Positions 11,941 to 23,226 of a stretch of DNA of 64,000 bases are shown here, one piece after another. Location: contig NC_053146.1 of NCBI RefSeq assembly GCF_016808335.1, positions 6,921,015-6,985,014 of the forward strand. The letters run 5' to 3'. Position 1 is the stretch's first letter. Every line of letters begins with the position of its first letter. The position numbers and the translations under genes were made by a program. This stretch comes from Panicum virgatum. Its lineage: Eukaryota > Streptophyta > Magnoliopsida > Poales > Poaceae. The notes under the pieces were generated by a model. The model saw only the letters and a program-made list of their open reading frames with translations, was not told the DNA's origin and searched no databases.

Positions 11941-14900
11941 TCAATTATAATTAAGACCTGGATTGTCGCAATGAAACTCTCCTTTCGGGTTGATCACCTG
12001 GGTCATTATGAAGGAGGCAATCCTTTCTCGAATCTTGACCATTACATCTTGGTCGATGGGATTTGTCATCACTTCAAAATCTTGTGTATTTCAGTAAAAT
12101 ATTTTTAGAACAAGGCACAAATAATAAAGCAGAAGGATATAGTTGATTTGAATATGCAGAAACTAAATGCAGAACAAAAAATCATAGAGAAAAGTTTATT
12201 GTACCAAAGAATTATCCATTCCTAGTATTTCCATTGCTTCTAGCATGTTATATGCTGTGTAGAAACCACAGGTATTACCAGCAGATTGCTGGTGGCACTA
12301 GCAACAATTACACAGAAATACAAATATTAATTTATTGGAGACTGAACAGGTCAATGCACAAAAATCACCAAGACACTTAATCCCTTATATACGTTTGGTC
12401 TTAACATGCATTTACCGAGAACTTGGAGACATGTGTCAAGCTCTTACTTCCCTTCCCCCTGACTGGGAATGATGAATTAAATGCCCTACAAGCATGTAAA
12501 TTGAAAATTGTTTATGCTCAGTTATTCATCACTGTTCAAAGTTAACTTATAAAATATGGTGATGGTTAGGAACAAAGTACTCACTCATCAATTACTTCTT
12601 TCAACAAGGTATGATCACGTGCCTTGGACCTGAGAGAATCGAAGCACAAAACCTTGCTCCATTTTGGAATAATTACCACTAAAATCCAGTGGCCACTGGG
12701 GTTATGTGGAAACATAATTATCTCCTTCTTAGCATAATGATTGAGGGCCCTTCCCAAATAATCCACCACATAAGATTTGTCAGATGTTATGTTTGACAGG
12801 GACATTAGCTCAGGATCAAGAAAGCCCACAGGCATGGCCTTTGACTTAGTTTCTTGAAGCAGAGATCTAAGAAATTAAAACCAACGTCAAGCAAACATAC
12901 GGAATGAAGTAAGTAAAACTATACATTACCCTAACTAGCTAGTGCTATATGCTGGTGTCAAAGATAGTAGAGGAATTGAAACTTACAAAGTGAAATAGCG
13001 CAGAAGTGACACATCCAATGCATCAAGTTTGAAGGGGTCATATAAATCATCGAATCCAACAAGGAAAACCTCTGTGTCACGATCACACCAAAAATGCTGA
13101 CGCCTGTACTTGACCACAATGCCATTTTTCTTATTTCCCTGACAACCTTTCATGTAGTAATTGTGGAGTTCAACTGTGAAAGGTCCAGCGACAAGTAGTT
13201 CTGCCTCAGTTAGAATAGCTTGTCCATAAGTGAATTTGGGGTGTGCTTTGGTCCAAACACTTGATGGCTGTTTCTTGGATTCCTTGGCAGTAGTAGAAGC
13301 CGCCTTCTTCTTCTCACCAGCAGAGGCCTTCCCAACAGCAGCACTAGCAGCAGCAGCTTTCTTCTTCTCAGGCGCAGCAGAAGCATTCTTGTCAATAGCA
13401 GCAGTAGCAGCCACCTTCTTGTCAGGATCAGCAGCAGCCTTCTTGTCAGCAGCAGCCGCCGCTGCCTTAGGCTGGCTGCTTTTGGATGGCTTCTCAGCAG
13501 CAGCACTCTTGGCACCAGATGCACTCCTAGCAATGTCCTTGCTTGGATCCTTTGAAGGAATTAAGGATGTACTCTTGACAGCAGATGCATCCATTGTTTG
13601 TTGTACCACATTTTGAGAAGAACCATCCAATGATTTAGGGTTCACAATAATATGATGCCTATTCCACTGTATCTTTTGCAAAAGAGCCTGTCCAAGAGTT
13701 AAGGTCTCATCATTTGGAGGAGGTTTAAGCACATGATCATCAAAGTTTATGTGTACATACTCAACCTTCACCACTACATGCTCATCGAGAATTGGGACTG
13801 TGTGTAGTTCTGTTTGTTTTGGATAAACCAGACCCCTTGCAACCTCAATTTGATAACCTCCAGGGTAGATTAGGAGCGCACAAGGTGTGGGGTCGGTCAG
13901 AACATCTATAGAATCAAGATCTAATTCTCGGCTCCTCATCAACAAATCCATATCATCATGTTGATCCTCTCTATTCTCTACATCCTCCCTCATCAAATTC
14001 ATATCCTCATGATGATCTTCTTTGTTATTTCCATCCACATTTGTAGGCTCCGAAGCAGACGCACAACTGCTCCTCCTTCCAGGTGCAGGGCTTGGGTTCC
14101 TGGAAATTGGTTGTATCTACAATCCCTATGCAGCAAGCATTGTCATTATATCCTCTGTCACCTCAGCCCAAAGTTCAGCCTTTATTTTCTCCACATCCAC
14201 CGAGGCTGTCCTTTTCCTCTTCCTGTACATAGACGAAAATTGTGGCCATGCGTCCTTCCAGCCCTTGTAGCTGGACACACCACGCACCCGCCCTGGCTGT
14301 TCAGGGCCCAAACAAGAAGTTAGAATATCTTGCTCCCTAACCCAACTTATGCCTGAAGACTCTGCATGTTGTTGCTTTTCTATGATCTGTTCAGCCACTC
14401 TCTTGGTTGACTCTTGGTTCCACCTAATCCGAGCAGTACCTTCTGAAATCTCGAGAGTACTCCTAGCTCGCAACCAATACCTGGGCCGCCCGTCCGGGTA
14501 CTCATCCCGTGGATTAGGGATCCCTAGAGCATCTAATTTTCTATCCTCTTCCTCCCATTTTGCTAGTTTTCCTTCATAGCCTGATGAGCCCATGTGGTGG
14601 TTGTGCACGTTCTTTTCCCGAAGAACCTTTCCTTTTGTACTTTCTTCTTGGGCTGCTTCAGATTGTTTCAACTTAACAAACTCTACACAGTATTTCTATT
14701 CGATGTAGGGGTGCTGCTCAAACGGTTCCAGTCCTTTTGCGATATAATTGCACACAAAGTTGCTCTTATGGGTTCTCCAACTCTTGGCTGTCCTCTTCAT
14801 GACTTGCTTAAACCCTGCAGTCTTCATCTGTGCCGGGAACTCCAAAAAGGGTGTGACATACTGATCAAATAATCTCCACTTATCCGCTTTGCTGAGGCTA

Positions 14901-15379
14901 TTGAATTTGGACAAGACCAATGAGAGCTTTTGTCTAGCGATCAGACCAGCAAGCTTCCGCAACCTCAATATATGTCTTCTCTCTGTGGGTAAGCCCACTT
15001 CATCAATTTCTGTGACTACCATCTTGTCCACTGGCCACTTTGTTGATGTCCTTGACTTTCTAACTTGACACGTAGCTCCAGGATGCTGCTGTTCACCATC
15101 AGTGTCATCAAGCTCCTCCTCAGCAGATCCATTAATTTCCCGTTCATAATCTGATCCCGCTTCGTTACCGGGTTTAGCCACCCCACTCTCAGCTTCATGT
15201 TCCCAACTTGATTCAGAACTCACCTAACAATCATGGGATGATAAGAGATTAGCATAAATAAAGTACTAATTCTGCCAATAATATCATAGCAAACTAACAC
15301 TAACCATATTTTGATGAAGCGAAGCACGCGGTGCTTGAAGTATTCCAAGCCTAGTCCTTCTCTTGGCTGCCTTTTGCAT
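11941..15379 (-). pseudogene. CACTA second gene: PF03004-like domain, Lys/Ala linker, Ulp1-like C48 peptidase
   Basis: Exon 1 is 15305-15379 (MQKAAKRRTR...). Exon 2 starts at 15223 and runs to about 12984. It contains a Transposase_24-like region (KNVHNHHMGSSGYEGKL, PRYWLRA, GPEQPGRVRGVSSYKGW) and a Lys/Ala-rich low-complexity linker at 13260-13560. Exon 3 is 12585-12866, exon 4 12416-12458, exon 5 12205-12297, and the last exon is about 11941-12085 with its acceptor unclear. The peptidase triad is visible: His in SGHWILVVI, Asp in LCFDSLR, Cys in GNTCGFYTAY. Three in-frame TAG stops interrupt exon 2 (about 14696, 14126, 14117), each one change from CAG. Splice sites were deduced by eye. Confidence 0.75.
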
Positions 15380-15399
15380 ATGTTAAACCATTATGCCAA

Positions 15400-16255
15400 A
15401 AAAGTACTAGTCTAAATTAGTTCCTAAATTTGCTCCTAAAACAAACTAACACTAGCCACTCTAATACTAGAATAAATTTGCTCCTAAATAAATTTGCTCG
15501 CGGGGTTAGGGTTAACCAAATCAGTTTGATAGAAATTGCAGTTCATCTACCTAGAATGTCTGGAAGAAAATAAGAACAGAAAACTTGAGCTGAAACTTAA
15601 AACATTACACCACATAAATTGCTGTTCATCTACCTAGAATTTTTTTCCTTGCAGCAAGAATGAAAAGCAATTATGCACTGAATAAAAATAACTAGAGCAC
15701 ATACATTCCAGTTATCCATAAGAACATTGCATTGGGATGTACAATAATATGGCCTAAGGTTAAGCCAAAGTAACACTTTGTGTACAATAATAAGTTGCAA
15801 CACCAATTAATCTCTAACTCTCTCTCTCTCTCATGTATGTTCACGAGGGATCCGGATTCCAAAATATAGAACCACGGTCCACGGGGTTAGGGTTAAGCAA
15901 ATCAGTTTGCCAGAAATTGAAGGTACAACGTGGTCATAACATTCAGATGCCCCTCCAATTAACCCTAGACTAGTAGAGAGAGAAGGAGTGGTGCCACTGA
16001 CCTATATGAGCACGTTGATGAAGTAGTTGGTGGCCGACAGCTCTATGCCGCCGCCATGGACACCTCCACGTGAGCTGCACTCCATGTGGTGGCCTACTCC
16101 CGCGAGCGGCCCTACGGCGGCGACGCGGCTCTCATCTCGATCTTGACACCTGTGCCTCCGCGTGGAGATTGGCAAGGGTGGTGCTTCCTGGTAGGCCTGC
16201 CTGCGGCTGCCTACTCGATGGCGGGTGTAGAAGGGAGGAGAGGGCCCAGATCCTC
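15400..16255. other. No gene seen; upstream part of the CACTA gene region
   Basis: AT-rich sequence with two partial direct repeats: a block starting GGGGTTAGGGTTAA at about 15500 and 15880, and GTTCATCTACCTAGAAT at about 15540 and 15624. A CT microsatellite lies near 15822. It probably holds the promoter or leader of the minus-strand CACTA gene, but no clear element could be assigned. Confidence 0.4.
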
Positions 16256-16396
16256 CCGAGATGGGAGGGGAGGAGCGGCGCTGTCGGGATGGGAGGGGCG
16301 GTGCTGTCGGGATGGGAGGGGAGGAGCGGTGTGTCGGGATGGGAGGGTGGTGCTGTCAGGATGGGAGGGGAGGAGCAGCGTGTCGGGGTGGGAGGG
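16256..16396. repeat. G-rich minisatellite with alternating 27- and 22-bp units
   Basis: Five to six units begin GATGGGAGGG. Long units (GAGGAGCGG...TGTCGG) alternate with short ones (CGGTGCTGTCGG), giving a roughly 50-bp higher-order period. The G runs are on the plus strand. Confidence 0.85.
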
Positions 16397-16461
16397 GAAC
16401 CCTAGAGCTCTTTTGGGCCTCGTCGGCCCACAAAAATTGCAAAAAAGGAAAAAATGTCCCT

Positions 16462-16525
16462 CTGAAGGGACTCGAACTCGCGACCGTAGACTTAAGACTG
16501 CGCGGCCAAACCATTGAAGTATGCT
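16462..16525 (-). repeat. tRNA-like sequence 1 (pol III B-box-like)
   Basis: On the minus strand a D-arm-like CAATGGTTTGG is followed about 30 bases later by a T-arm with GAGTTCGAGTCCC, close to the pol III B-box consensus. The acceptor stem does not pair, so this is a tRNA-derived fragment rather than a tRNA gene. Confidence 0.45.
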
Positions 16526-16610
16526 AGAATTTCAGTTCAGTATGCATGGATAATTTTAGATGAATATATTGGAAAGCTGCTGCGCCAATAAACCAAAAAA
16601 ATTTGGTCTG

Positions 16611-16675
16611 GTCCGTGGTTCGAACCCGTGACCTACGAGTACCGGCCGACACACCTAAACCATTGCACTACTTGA
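16611..16675 (-). repeat. tRNA-like sequence 2 (pol III B-box-like)
   Basis: Same layout as the sequence 150 bp to its left. GCAATGGTTTAGG on the minus strand is followed by an anticodon-arm-like hairpin and GGGTTCGAACC, a near-perfect B box. It is diverged from the first copy, and no closed acceptor stem is seen. Confidence 0.5.
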
Positions 16676-16740
16676 GTGATTTCGTTTGATAACTATATAG
16701 AACGTTATTTGTACAAACACTAAGATTATTTGATAACTAT

Positions 16741-18005
16741 CTCCCTCGCCAGGTCCGCCCCTTCCCCTTCTCCATCTACATAAAGATCGAAACGCCCGCC
16801 GACCCCATCACCGGTGAACCCTTCTCCATCTTCCTCGCCCCTTCCCCTTCACCGGCGACCCCCACCCCTTCCCCTTCGCCGGCGATGACGGCGATGGCAT
16901 CCATGGGCAGCGTGTCCCTGCACCAGATCTACGCGTGGCTGCAGACGCGCGGTGGGGATGGCCACTTCGTCCCCATGGGCGGCGCACCGCGGCGTCCAAA
17001 CGCCCGCCGCGCTCCCTCCTCGTCCCCAACAGGCGGCAGTGGCGGTGCTACTCCACTACTGCGCTGTAGCGCCCGCCTCGCCGCTCACCCCTGCTCCCCA
17101 ACAAGCGGCGGCTCTAGCACCAAGAAGATGGCAGTGGGAATGGCGTCCCTCCTCCCCGCCAAGAAGAAGGCCGGCGGCCCTTCCCCCCCTCCACGAGCGG
17201 CATTTCCGGCACCAAGCGGCCCAAGAAGAAGGCCGACGGCGCTTCCCCTCCTCCAAGTAGCTCAAGAAGAAGGCCGGCAGCGGTGAGGAACTTCTCACGT
17301 ACCCGCCGGGCTTCGATGTTGCGGCCGTACGAGCGGTGGCGGCGCGCAAGAAGAAGGCAGAAGCCGCGACGACGCTCAAGATGAAGACAGAAGCCTTACT
17401 GGCGACCTACAAGCCGCGCTTCACCATCATCGACCTGCCTGCAGCCCCTAAGCAGGAGGAGGAGGAGACGAAGCCTGACGTGAGCTCTCTGATGCTGACC
17501 TCTCTGCCTTCAATCTCTCTGAACAAGAAGGAGAGGACCAGGAAGGAGGTAAATCCTTACTGTCTTGACTCTGTAGTGAATTAGTTGAATTACTAGTCGA
17601 ATTACTGTCTTGACTCTGTCTTAACATGGTCAGTAGCTAGTTGAATTAGTAGTAAAGAATTAGAGCACTTGGATTTAGAGTTTTGCTTAGTAGCTATGTT
17701 TGGTTTGTGGCTAGATGGCAACCAGAAAGCCATGTTTATGCTTAGTAGCTATGCTTGACTCTGTGTTAACTCTGTCTTGACTCTATAGTGGCAAGATGTC
17801 TTAACATGGTCAGTAGCTATGCTTGGATTTAGAGTCACATAATTTATTTGTGGAAATCTGCTTTGTTCATATGTTTATGCTCACTGAATTTATTTGTTTA
17901 TGTCTTAACATGGTCAGTTCGGGCCGGACAAATCGGGTCCGGGACGGGCGCGGGGGCTTCGCTGACTTTGAGCCGAGCTGGAGTGACGCGCTGGCAGCCA
18001 TGTGA
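16741..18005 (+). other. Unrecognised GC-rich, Lys-rich coding-like region
   Basis: Several overlapping open frames start near 16885 (MTAMASMGSVSLHQIYAWL...) and 17336. They encode repeated KKKA-type basic stretches and Pro/Ala-rich sequence. A possible last exon at 17919-18005 encodes FADFEPSWSDALAAM after an intron-like AT-rich stretch (17551-17918) that repeats TCTTAACATGGTCAGTAGCTA three times. No single frame runs through. I do not recognise the product. It may be a captured host-gene fragment or an old gene decayed by frameshifts. Confidence 0.3.
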
Positions 18006-18955
18006 GTGAAAGTGGTAAAAATGTAATGATTTTCTCTCTTCTATGTTGATTTCATAGTGCCAGAAACAAGAGTTCTATCTCAGGAGGTACCATCCGTTAT
18101 AATGGTAAAAAGTTAAATACCCCACGGACAGGCAACCAAACAACAGCTCAATCGGACTAGGCCACATGCATGCTATCATTGAAACAAAAGGCTCACGTGC
18201 GAACTCGCCGGGCCAGCAGGAGCCTAGTTTCCTGGAATGAGCCAGGCTCACTAGAGAAGCAAACCAATCAACCTTTTTCTTCGCTAGAGATCACGGTGGC
18301 GTTTTTTCTTTCCTTGGCATCTTCTGAGTCTAGGTGATGGAGATCAAGTAGAAAATGCCATCCTCTTTTTTCATGGCAGCAGTGCGCTTGGTCAAGGTGT
18401 TTTTCTTTATATCTCAGATTAGCTTCGTCAAGGATAGCAGGAGCTCGGCAGTAGATCCTGTGATAGGTGGTGTGGGCATTACCGCCGGGTCGTATGATAC
18501 TCTCATCTTGATATTTCCTCTCTCTTACAGTACTTCTCTCTATTTCTCTATCATTGTCTCACTCATCTCGCTCCCCACCTCATCCTCCTCTTGTTCACCG
18601 CCGTCCCTACTTCCCCTCCCCTCTTCCTCTCTGCCATCCCCTTCATCACTGCCTCCTTCCCACCGCCGACGCGGGCGATTGTGTGGACATACGAGCTCGG
18701 CACGATCGCAAACTGTGTGAGCGCTGCCTTTTTCTTTTGCTAAAAATGGCACCGCGAGCCTCGATACCATCGAGTTAAATCTAACGCCCCAAAATCCATG
18801 GTGATGCTCAATTTGAACCAGTGGTGATGGGGGCGGTGGAGTAGTGAACATATACAAAATTATCAATGGATCAATTATTTTTAGTACAACGTTATGCAGG
18901 CACAACTGTAGATGTTGGCCAGCAAGCATATACTTGGCGATCACGTCGATCAGCA
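18006..18955. other. No gene seen; P450 downstream region
   Basis: Mixed sequence with a pyrimidine-rich stretch at about 18500-18670. Its ORFs overlap in several frames and match nothing I recognise. The last 100 bases should include the 3' UTR of the minus-strand P450. No clear poly(A) signal was assigned. Confidence 0.4.
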
Positions 18956-20562
18956 TTACACGGGAACGACCTTATATGGTGATGCCACTAGTTGCAGCTG
19001 GTTCTTTCTCCTGGCTGTTGCGCCAACGATCATTTCCATATCAATGTCGTCCGGCTGCATCCCGGCCGGGAGGCTCCAGTCGATGTAGTAGAGAAGGCGT
19101 GCAATAATGAGCTCTAGCGCAGCCAGCCCGAAGGTATCACCAGGGCACCTTCTCCTCCCTGCCCCAAATGGCAAGTACTTGAACCGGGAGCCTTTGAAGT
19201 CAAGCATTCCATCCTCAAACCTCTCCGGTCTGAACTTCTCTGCGTCAAGCCAGTACTTGGGGCTCCTTGCCATGGCCCATACGTTGATTACGACCCTAGT
19301 TCCCTCCGTGACTTGGAACCCACCTACGTCGCAAGTCTCCCGACAGAGATGCATTAGCAATGGCACCGCTGGGTTCAGCCTCATGCTCTCCTTGATCACC
19401 ATTTTAGTGTAGTGCAGCTCATCTATCTTGCCCTCATGGTCTTGTGGGCTCACGTTATCGAATACTTGTCGCACCTCAGCCTGTGCCTTGGCCATTACAT
19501 CTGGGTTCTTCATGAGCTCTGACATTGTCCACTCTGCAGCTTTAGCCGTCGTATCCGTCCCTCCAGTGAACATATCCTAAATCATACCCCATGCATGCCA
19601 TTTTATGAGCAATAATGATATTTTTTCTAAAAAAGAAACTGCATATGTAGTGCGGTTCTTCACGAGTAAATTATTACCAATATAATTGCCTTGATGTTTA
19701 TGATGCCCATGGGGAATTCCAGCTCCCCCTCGTCCCTGATCCGAAGGAGGACACTCACCAGGTCATCACCTCGCTGCGCCTCAGATCGAGCAATGATCTT
19801 GTCAAAGACGTCGTCCAGCTGCAAGCGTGCTCGCCACATCCTTCGCCTGAGCCCAGTGACGACGTCAGTGAAGCGCAGTGATGGAAAGACATCCCCGAAG
19901 GTGAAGCCCCCGGTGAAGCTTGTCATCACAGCCATCGACGATAGAAACTGGTCCCGGAGCTCGCTGCTGTAAACTTGGCCGAAAGCCGCCTTTGCTGTGA
20001 TCATGTTTGAGCAGGATAAGAGCTCCCTACCGAGATGGACTGGCTCACCACCTCGGCCAGCAGCTTGGATATTTCTGATGAGGGACAACGTCTCGTTATC
20101 CCTGATGGGGGCGAACTGACGCACCATCTTTGCGTTGAGGAGCTCCATCGTGCAGAGCTTGCGCAGCGTCCGCCAATAAGCACCATAGGGCGAGAAGACG
20201 ATGTCGAGGTTTTGGTAGCAGAAGAACTCTGAAGCCACGATGCTTGGCCTCGACGCGAAGATGATATCCTTCACGAGGAGAACCTCCTCTGCTGCCGCCG
20301 GCGAGGATATCACGAGAGTGTCGATCTGGCCCATCCGGAGGAACATCACAGGGCCATACTTGTTGGCCAGGTCCCGGAAAACACCCGGTGAATGCGACTT
20401 GAAGAAGTGGAGTTGGCTTCCAATCAATGGGAGGTTCCATGGGCCTGGAGGCCGCCTCTTCTTAGAGGTTGGAGTTGATTTGTGGCTCAGCAAGGTCACA
20501 AGAATTGGCAAGGAGATGAGGAAGACGAAAAGGAGCGCTGCTGCACTTAGCTCCATCTCCAT
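18956..20562 (-). CDS. Cytochrome P450, CYP71 clan, most like CYP99A
   Basis: Two exons, 19678-20562 and 18956-19576, are separated by a 101-bp GT-AG intron in the position usual for the CYP71 family, giving about 501 residues. An N-terminal membrane anchor (about residues 5-27) is followed by KKRRPPGPWNLPLIG. All hallmarks are present: I-helix FTGGTDTTAK, K-helix KESMRLNP (ExxR), FRPERFED, and heme loop FGAGRRRCPG with its Cys ligand. It should be an ER-bound heme monooxygenase using electrons from P450 reductase. CYP99A enzymes of rice act in momilactone diterpenoid synthesis, but the substrate here is unknown. The frame is intact and a TATA box lies about 95 bp upstream. The CYP99A placement is from memory of the N-terminal half and could be a neighbouring CYP71 subfamily. 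Confidence 0.9.
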
Positions 20563-20655
20563 GATATGATGGAGGTGGCTTAGCTTGTCGATTTTTTTTT
20601 TTACTTTGAAGTTGTGCTTGGGAATTGCATGAACCTAGAGGAGTATATTAAGGGC

Positions 20656-20663
20656 CTTTTATA
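20656..20663 (-). promoter_or_regulatory. TATA box of the P450 gene
   Basis: TATAAAAG on the minus strand lies about 95 bp upstream of the start codon. That leaves room for a 5' leader of about 60 bases containing a run of A on that strand. Confidence 0.7.
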
Positions 20664-21289
20664 AGCCTTCACCGTGCCCTGTGGCATGTGTCGGACTAAG
20701 ACTGTATAAACTTGACTTTATATTGTTCAGTCAACTTCCACATTATAGTCATATCTGGCGGCGAAAATTTTCCAAGCACTGAGTCATTGAGGCGGACGTT
20801 CTGGCTTTTTTAATCGAAAAAATCCAGAACCACAAACGACCTGCGAGCATCATCATCTGGAAGGTAGGATGTGTCAGATATGAACCACAAGTACAGTTTA
20901 CAATTATCTTGCTGTGCACGTTCAGAGAAATTGGCCCAGCATATGGCCTATTTAGCATTTCTCTTTTCCTAGTATAGATCTTATCAAATTTGGAGTTCTA
21001 ATTTACCGTGTAGTAATTTTACATGCTGCTAGAACTAGCTTGCATCTTGTGTTTAATTGTTTATGAAATGTGCCTCAAATTAAAATCTAGTAATAGAATA
21101 ATGCTTATAGTTCCAATATGATTTTAATGTAATTAAAACTAAATAATGAACCATGGCACAACCAAGGAGGCAGCCTGGTGGTTAGTTGTGGTGGACTGAA
21201 ACCCACAGCGGTTGTATAAAAATTATGAATGCCAAAACATATACTAGTCAAAATAACTAGGACGATTTCTGTGATATTAACGCTGAAAT

Positions 21290-21472
21290 GTCATTGTTTT
21301 GTGGGCTCGATTATGACAAATTCAATAAAACGTCACTAAGTTTTGGGCCAAGGGCCCATACCTTCAAATCCATGACGAAAGTTTGAAAATAGTCATGGAT
21401 TATATGCCATTGTGACGCTTTTTCTAAAATGTCATGAAATTTTCATCATAGATTACCATATTTCTTGTAATG
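21290..21472. mobile_element. Possible CACTA-type fragment
   Basis: The right edge, CATATTTCTTGTAATGA, resembles a decayed CACTA terminus (CACTACAAGAAATATG on the other strand). It is preceded by TCATGA/TGACG-rich sequence typical of small non-autonomous CACTA elements. The left end and TSD were not found. Confidence 0.3.
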
Positions 21473-21482
21473 ATAATTATTA

Positions 21483-21980
21483 AAGCCTTCACCGTGCCAT
21501 GTGGCATGTCTCCATCTCCATGTACGTTCAATTTTTTTTTTTACTTTGAAGTTGTGCTTGGGAATTGCATGAACCTAGAGTATATTAAGGGCCTTTTATA
21601 AGCCTTCACCCTGCCCTGTGGCATGTGTCGGACTAAGACTGTATAAACTTGACTTTATATTATTCAGTCAACTTCCACATTATAGTCATATCTGGCGGCG
21701 AAAATTTTCCAAGCACGTGATATGACTTTGAGGCGGAAGTTTTCGCGCGCGATGCCAATTGCCAAGTTTTCTAGACACACAATCTCAATTTTCCTTCCAT
21801 ATATATGCCAATTGCTGGCCCATTCTTTTCCTTCCATATACACTCGCACCCGCACTTTCCTTTTGTCGACTTTTCTCTATTTCTTCACCATCAGTGCGCA
21901 CCCAATCTCATAAAACTCTGGAAGGTAAGATGTGGCAGATATGAACTACTCGTGAAGTTTATAATTATCTTGCTGTATGG
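21483..21980 (-). pseudogene. Orphan copy of the P450 promoter, leader and first codons
   Basis: Bases 21528-21715 repeat 20585-20775 almost exactly: leader, TATA box, and upstream block with CATATCTGGCGGCGAAAATT. The copy of the start region at 21510-21522 reads CATGGAGATGGAG on the minus strand, the first codons (MEME) of the gene. There the coding sequence ends and joins another fragment of the same promoter (AAGCCTTCACCGTGCC, 21484-21499). A further block at 21920-21975 matches 20858-20915. This is the fossil of a tandem P450 copy whose body has been deleted. Confidence 0.75.
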
Positions 21981-23226
21981 CGGTGGCGACCGAAATCATG
22001 TTGGAGGTCAGGGGTTGTCGTATGGGCATTGGTTTTGGGCTACTTGCAACGGACCGCGGCGGCTGGCATTGCCTGGCAATCGTCAGTGCGGCGTGGGACT
22101 GCGTCGAAGAACGGCACTTGCAGCTCCAATGTCATGGGACAACTTGGCTTGCATCTGACTACGGCGAGTCGTTCGGCCTTGCTCGGTGACTCCGGTGTGG
22201 TACATCGTCGGAAGACGGCGCTAGCGACAACTTGGTTTGCTACCATGGCGGCGGTGGTTGGTATCCGGGCTTCTCAATGAGATGCGGTCATCCAGAGGGC
22301 GTGGTTCGACTGTCGATGGGGATCATGAAAGCGAGGCATCATTGTTCTTCATCCTAGTGGCGACATTATAAACGAATCCGCGACTCGGAGTACTATGGCA
22401 GAAGTGGAGAGGCCCCCGCATGCGGTGTCTTCGGCGAGGCAACGAGAGTGAGGAGGAGTCCAACAGCGGATGTGGCGAGGCCCCCGCGCATTGTGTTTTC
22501 ATAGCGGCGACTGCGAGGCGGCCTGCGTGGGGTCCAGGTTCGGTGGTTCCACCCTGCCAGATGATGTACGATGTAGGTAGGTCCCGCATGGTGGTGGTCT
22601 TCTCGGTGTGGTGCTGTCCGTAATGCGAATGTGGAAAGTAAGTGCAATAAGTAATGCGAATGTAAAGGGGTAGATAATGCAAACTACCGGCATGACGACT
22701 TTTTACCGAGGTATCGGAAAGCTATCTCTTTCCACTAATCTTCAATTGGAGCCCCTCGTGAGGGAATGCCTGCGCAAGGGCCAAGCTCCCGGTCAAGTAA
22801 CTCTATGGATAGCTGATGGACCTTCTCCACGCGCAAGTGGTCTTCACCTTGCCTCTCCCTGCTGTACCCCGCCGTCTCCATTAGGTAGGGTTTCAACAAA
22901 TCGCTGGGGTCTCTCCTCCCTCTCACAAGTACCGATAGCCACTCCACTCGGTTGGAGGGTCTCGCAAGACTTACAAGACTCGGATTGTGCGCAAGCACCA
23001 CTAGCAATGAGGTGTGCAAAGATCACCTAACTCTATGCTAACACCAAAAGCAATAACTATCACTAATCAAGCCCTAAGACTTCTGCTAATTGTCTTAAAC
23101 TTCTCTTGAGCATTTGGTGGTTAGAGCACTTATATGTGTGTGGAACACAAGTCTACATAACTTCCCCAAGCTCTAAGTGGAGGGGTACTTATGGCCCCAA
23201 CAAAATATACTAATAAATGTTATTCC
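21981..23226. other. No gene seen; two unclassified segments
   Basis: 21981-22690 is GC-rich, with short overlapping ORFs in all frames and repeated GGCGAGGCCCCCGC blocks (about 22410 and 22470). 22690-23226 is of ordinary composition and resembles decayed LTR-retrotransposon sequence. I could not assign either to a family. Confidence 0.35.

Larger units (their letters stand above)
11226..15400 (-). mobile_element. CACTA element carrying a PF03004/Ulp1 gene (right end uncertain)
   Basis: The left terminus CACTATGTCAG abuts the LINE and is followed by subterminal repeats built on GAGACGCG/CGCGTCTC (11250-11635), the usual CACTA design. The gene inside is of the type found beside TNP2 in grass CACTA elements, but no TNP2-like transposase is present, so mobility would need a partner. 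The right end is not proved. CATAGTG at 18053-18059 mirrors the left CACTATG, but the flanking triplets differ (GAC against CCA). The element may therefore reach about 18.06 kb or be cut. Confidence 0.7.

Noticed and set aside
18053..18059. CATAGTG as the right end of the CACTA element starting at 11226
   Set aside because: The 7-bp match to CACTATG is suggestive, but the flanking triplets differ (GAC against CCA), the LINE does not resume beyond it, and no subterminal GACGCG repeats are nearby.
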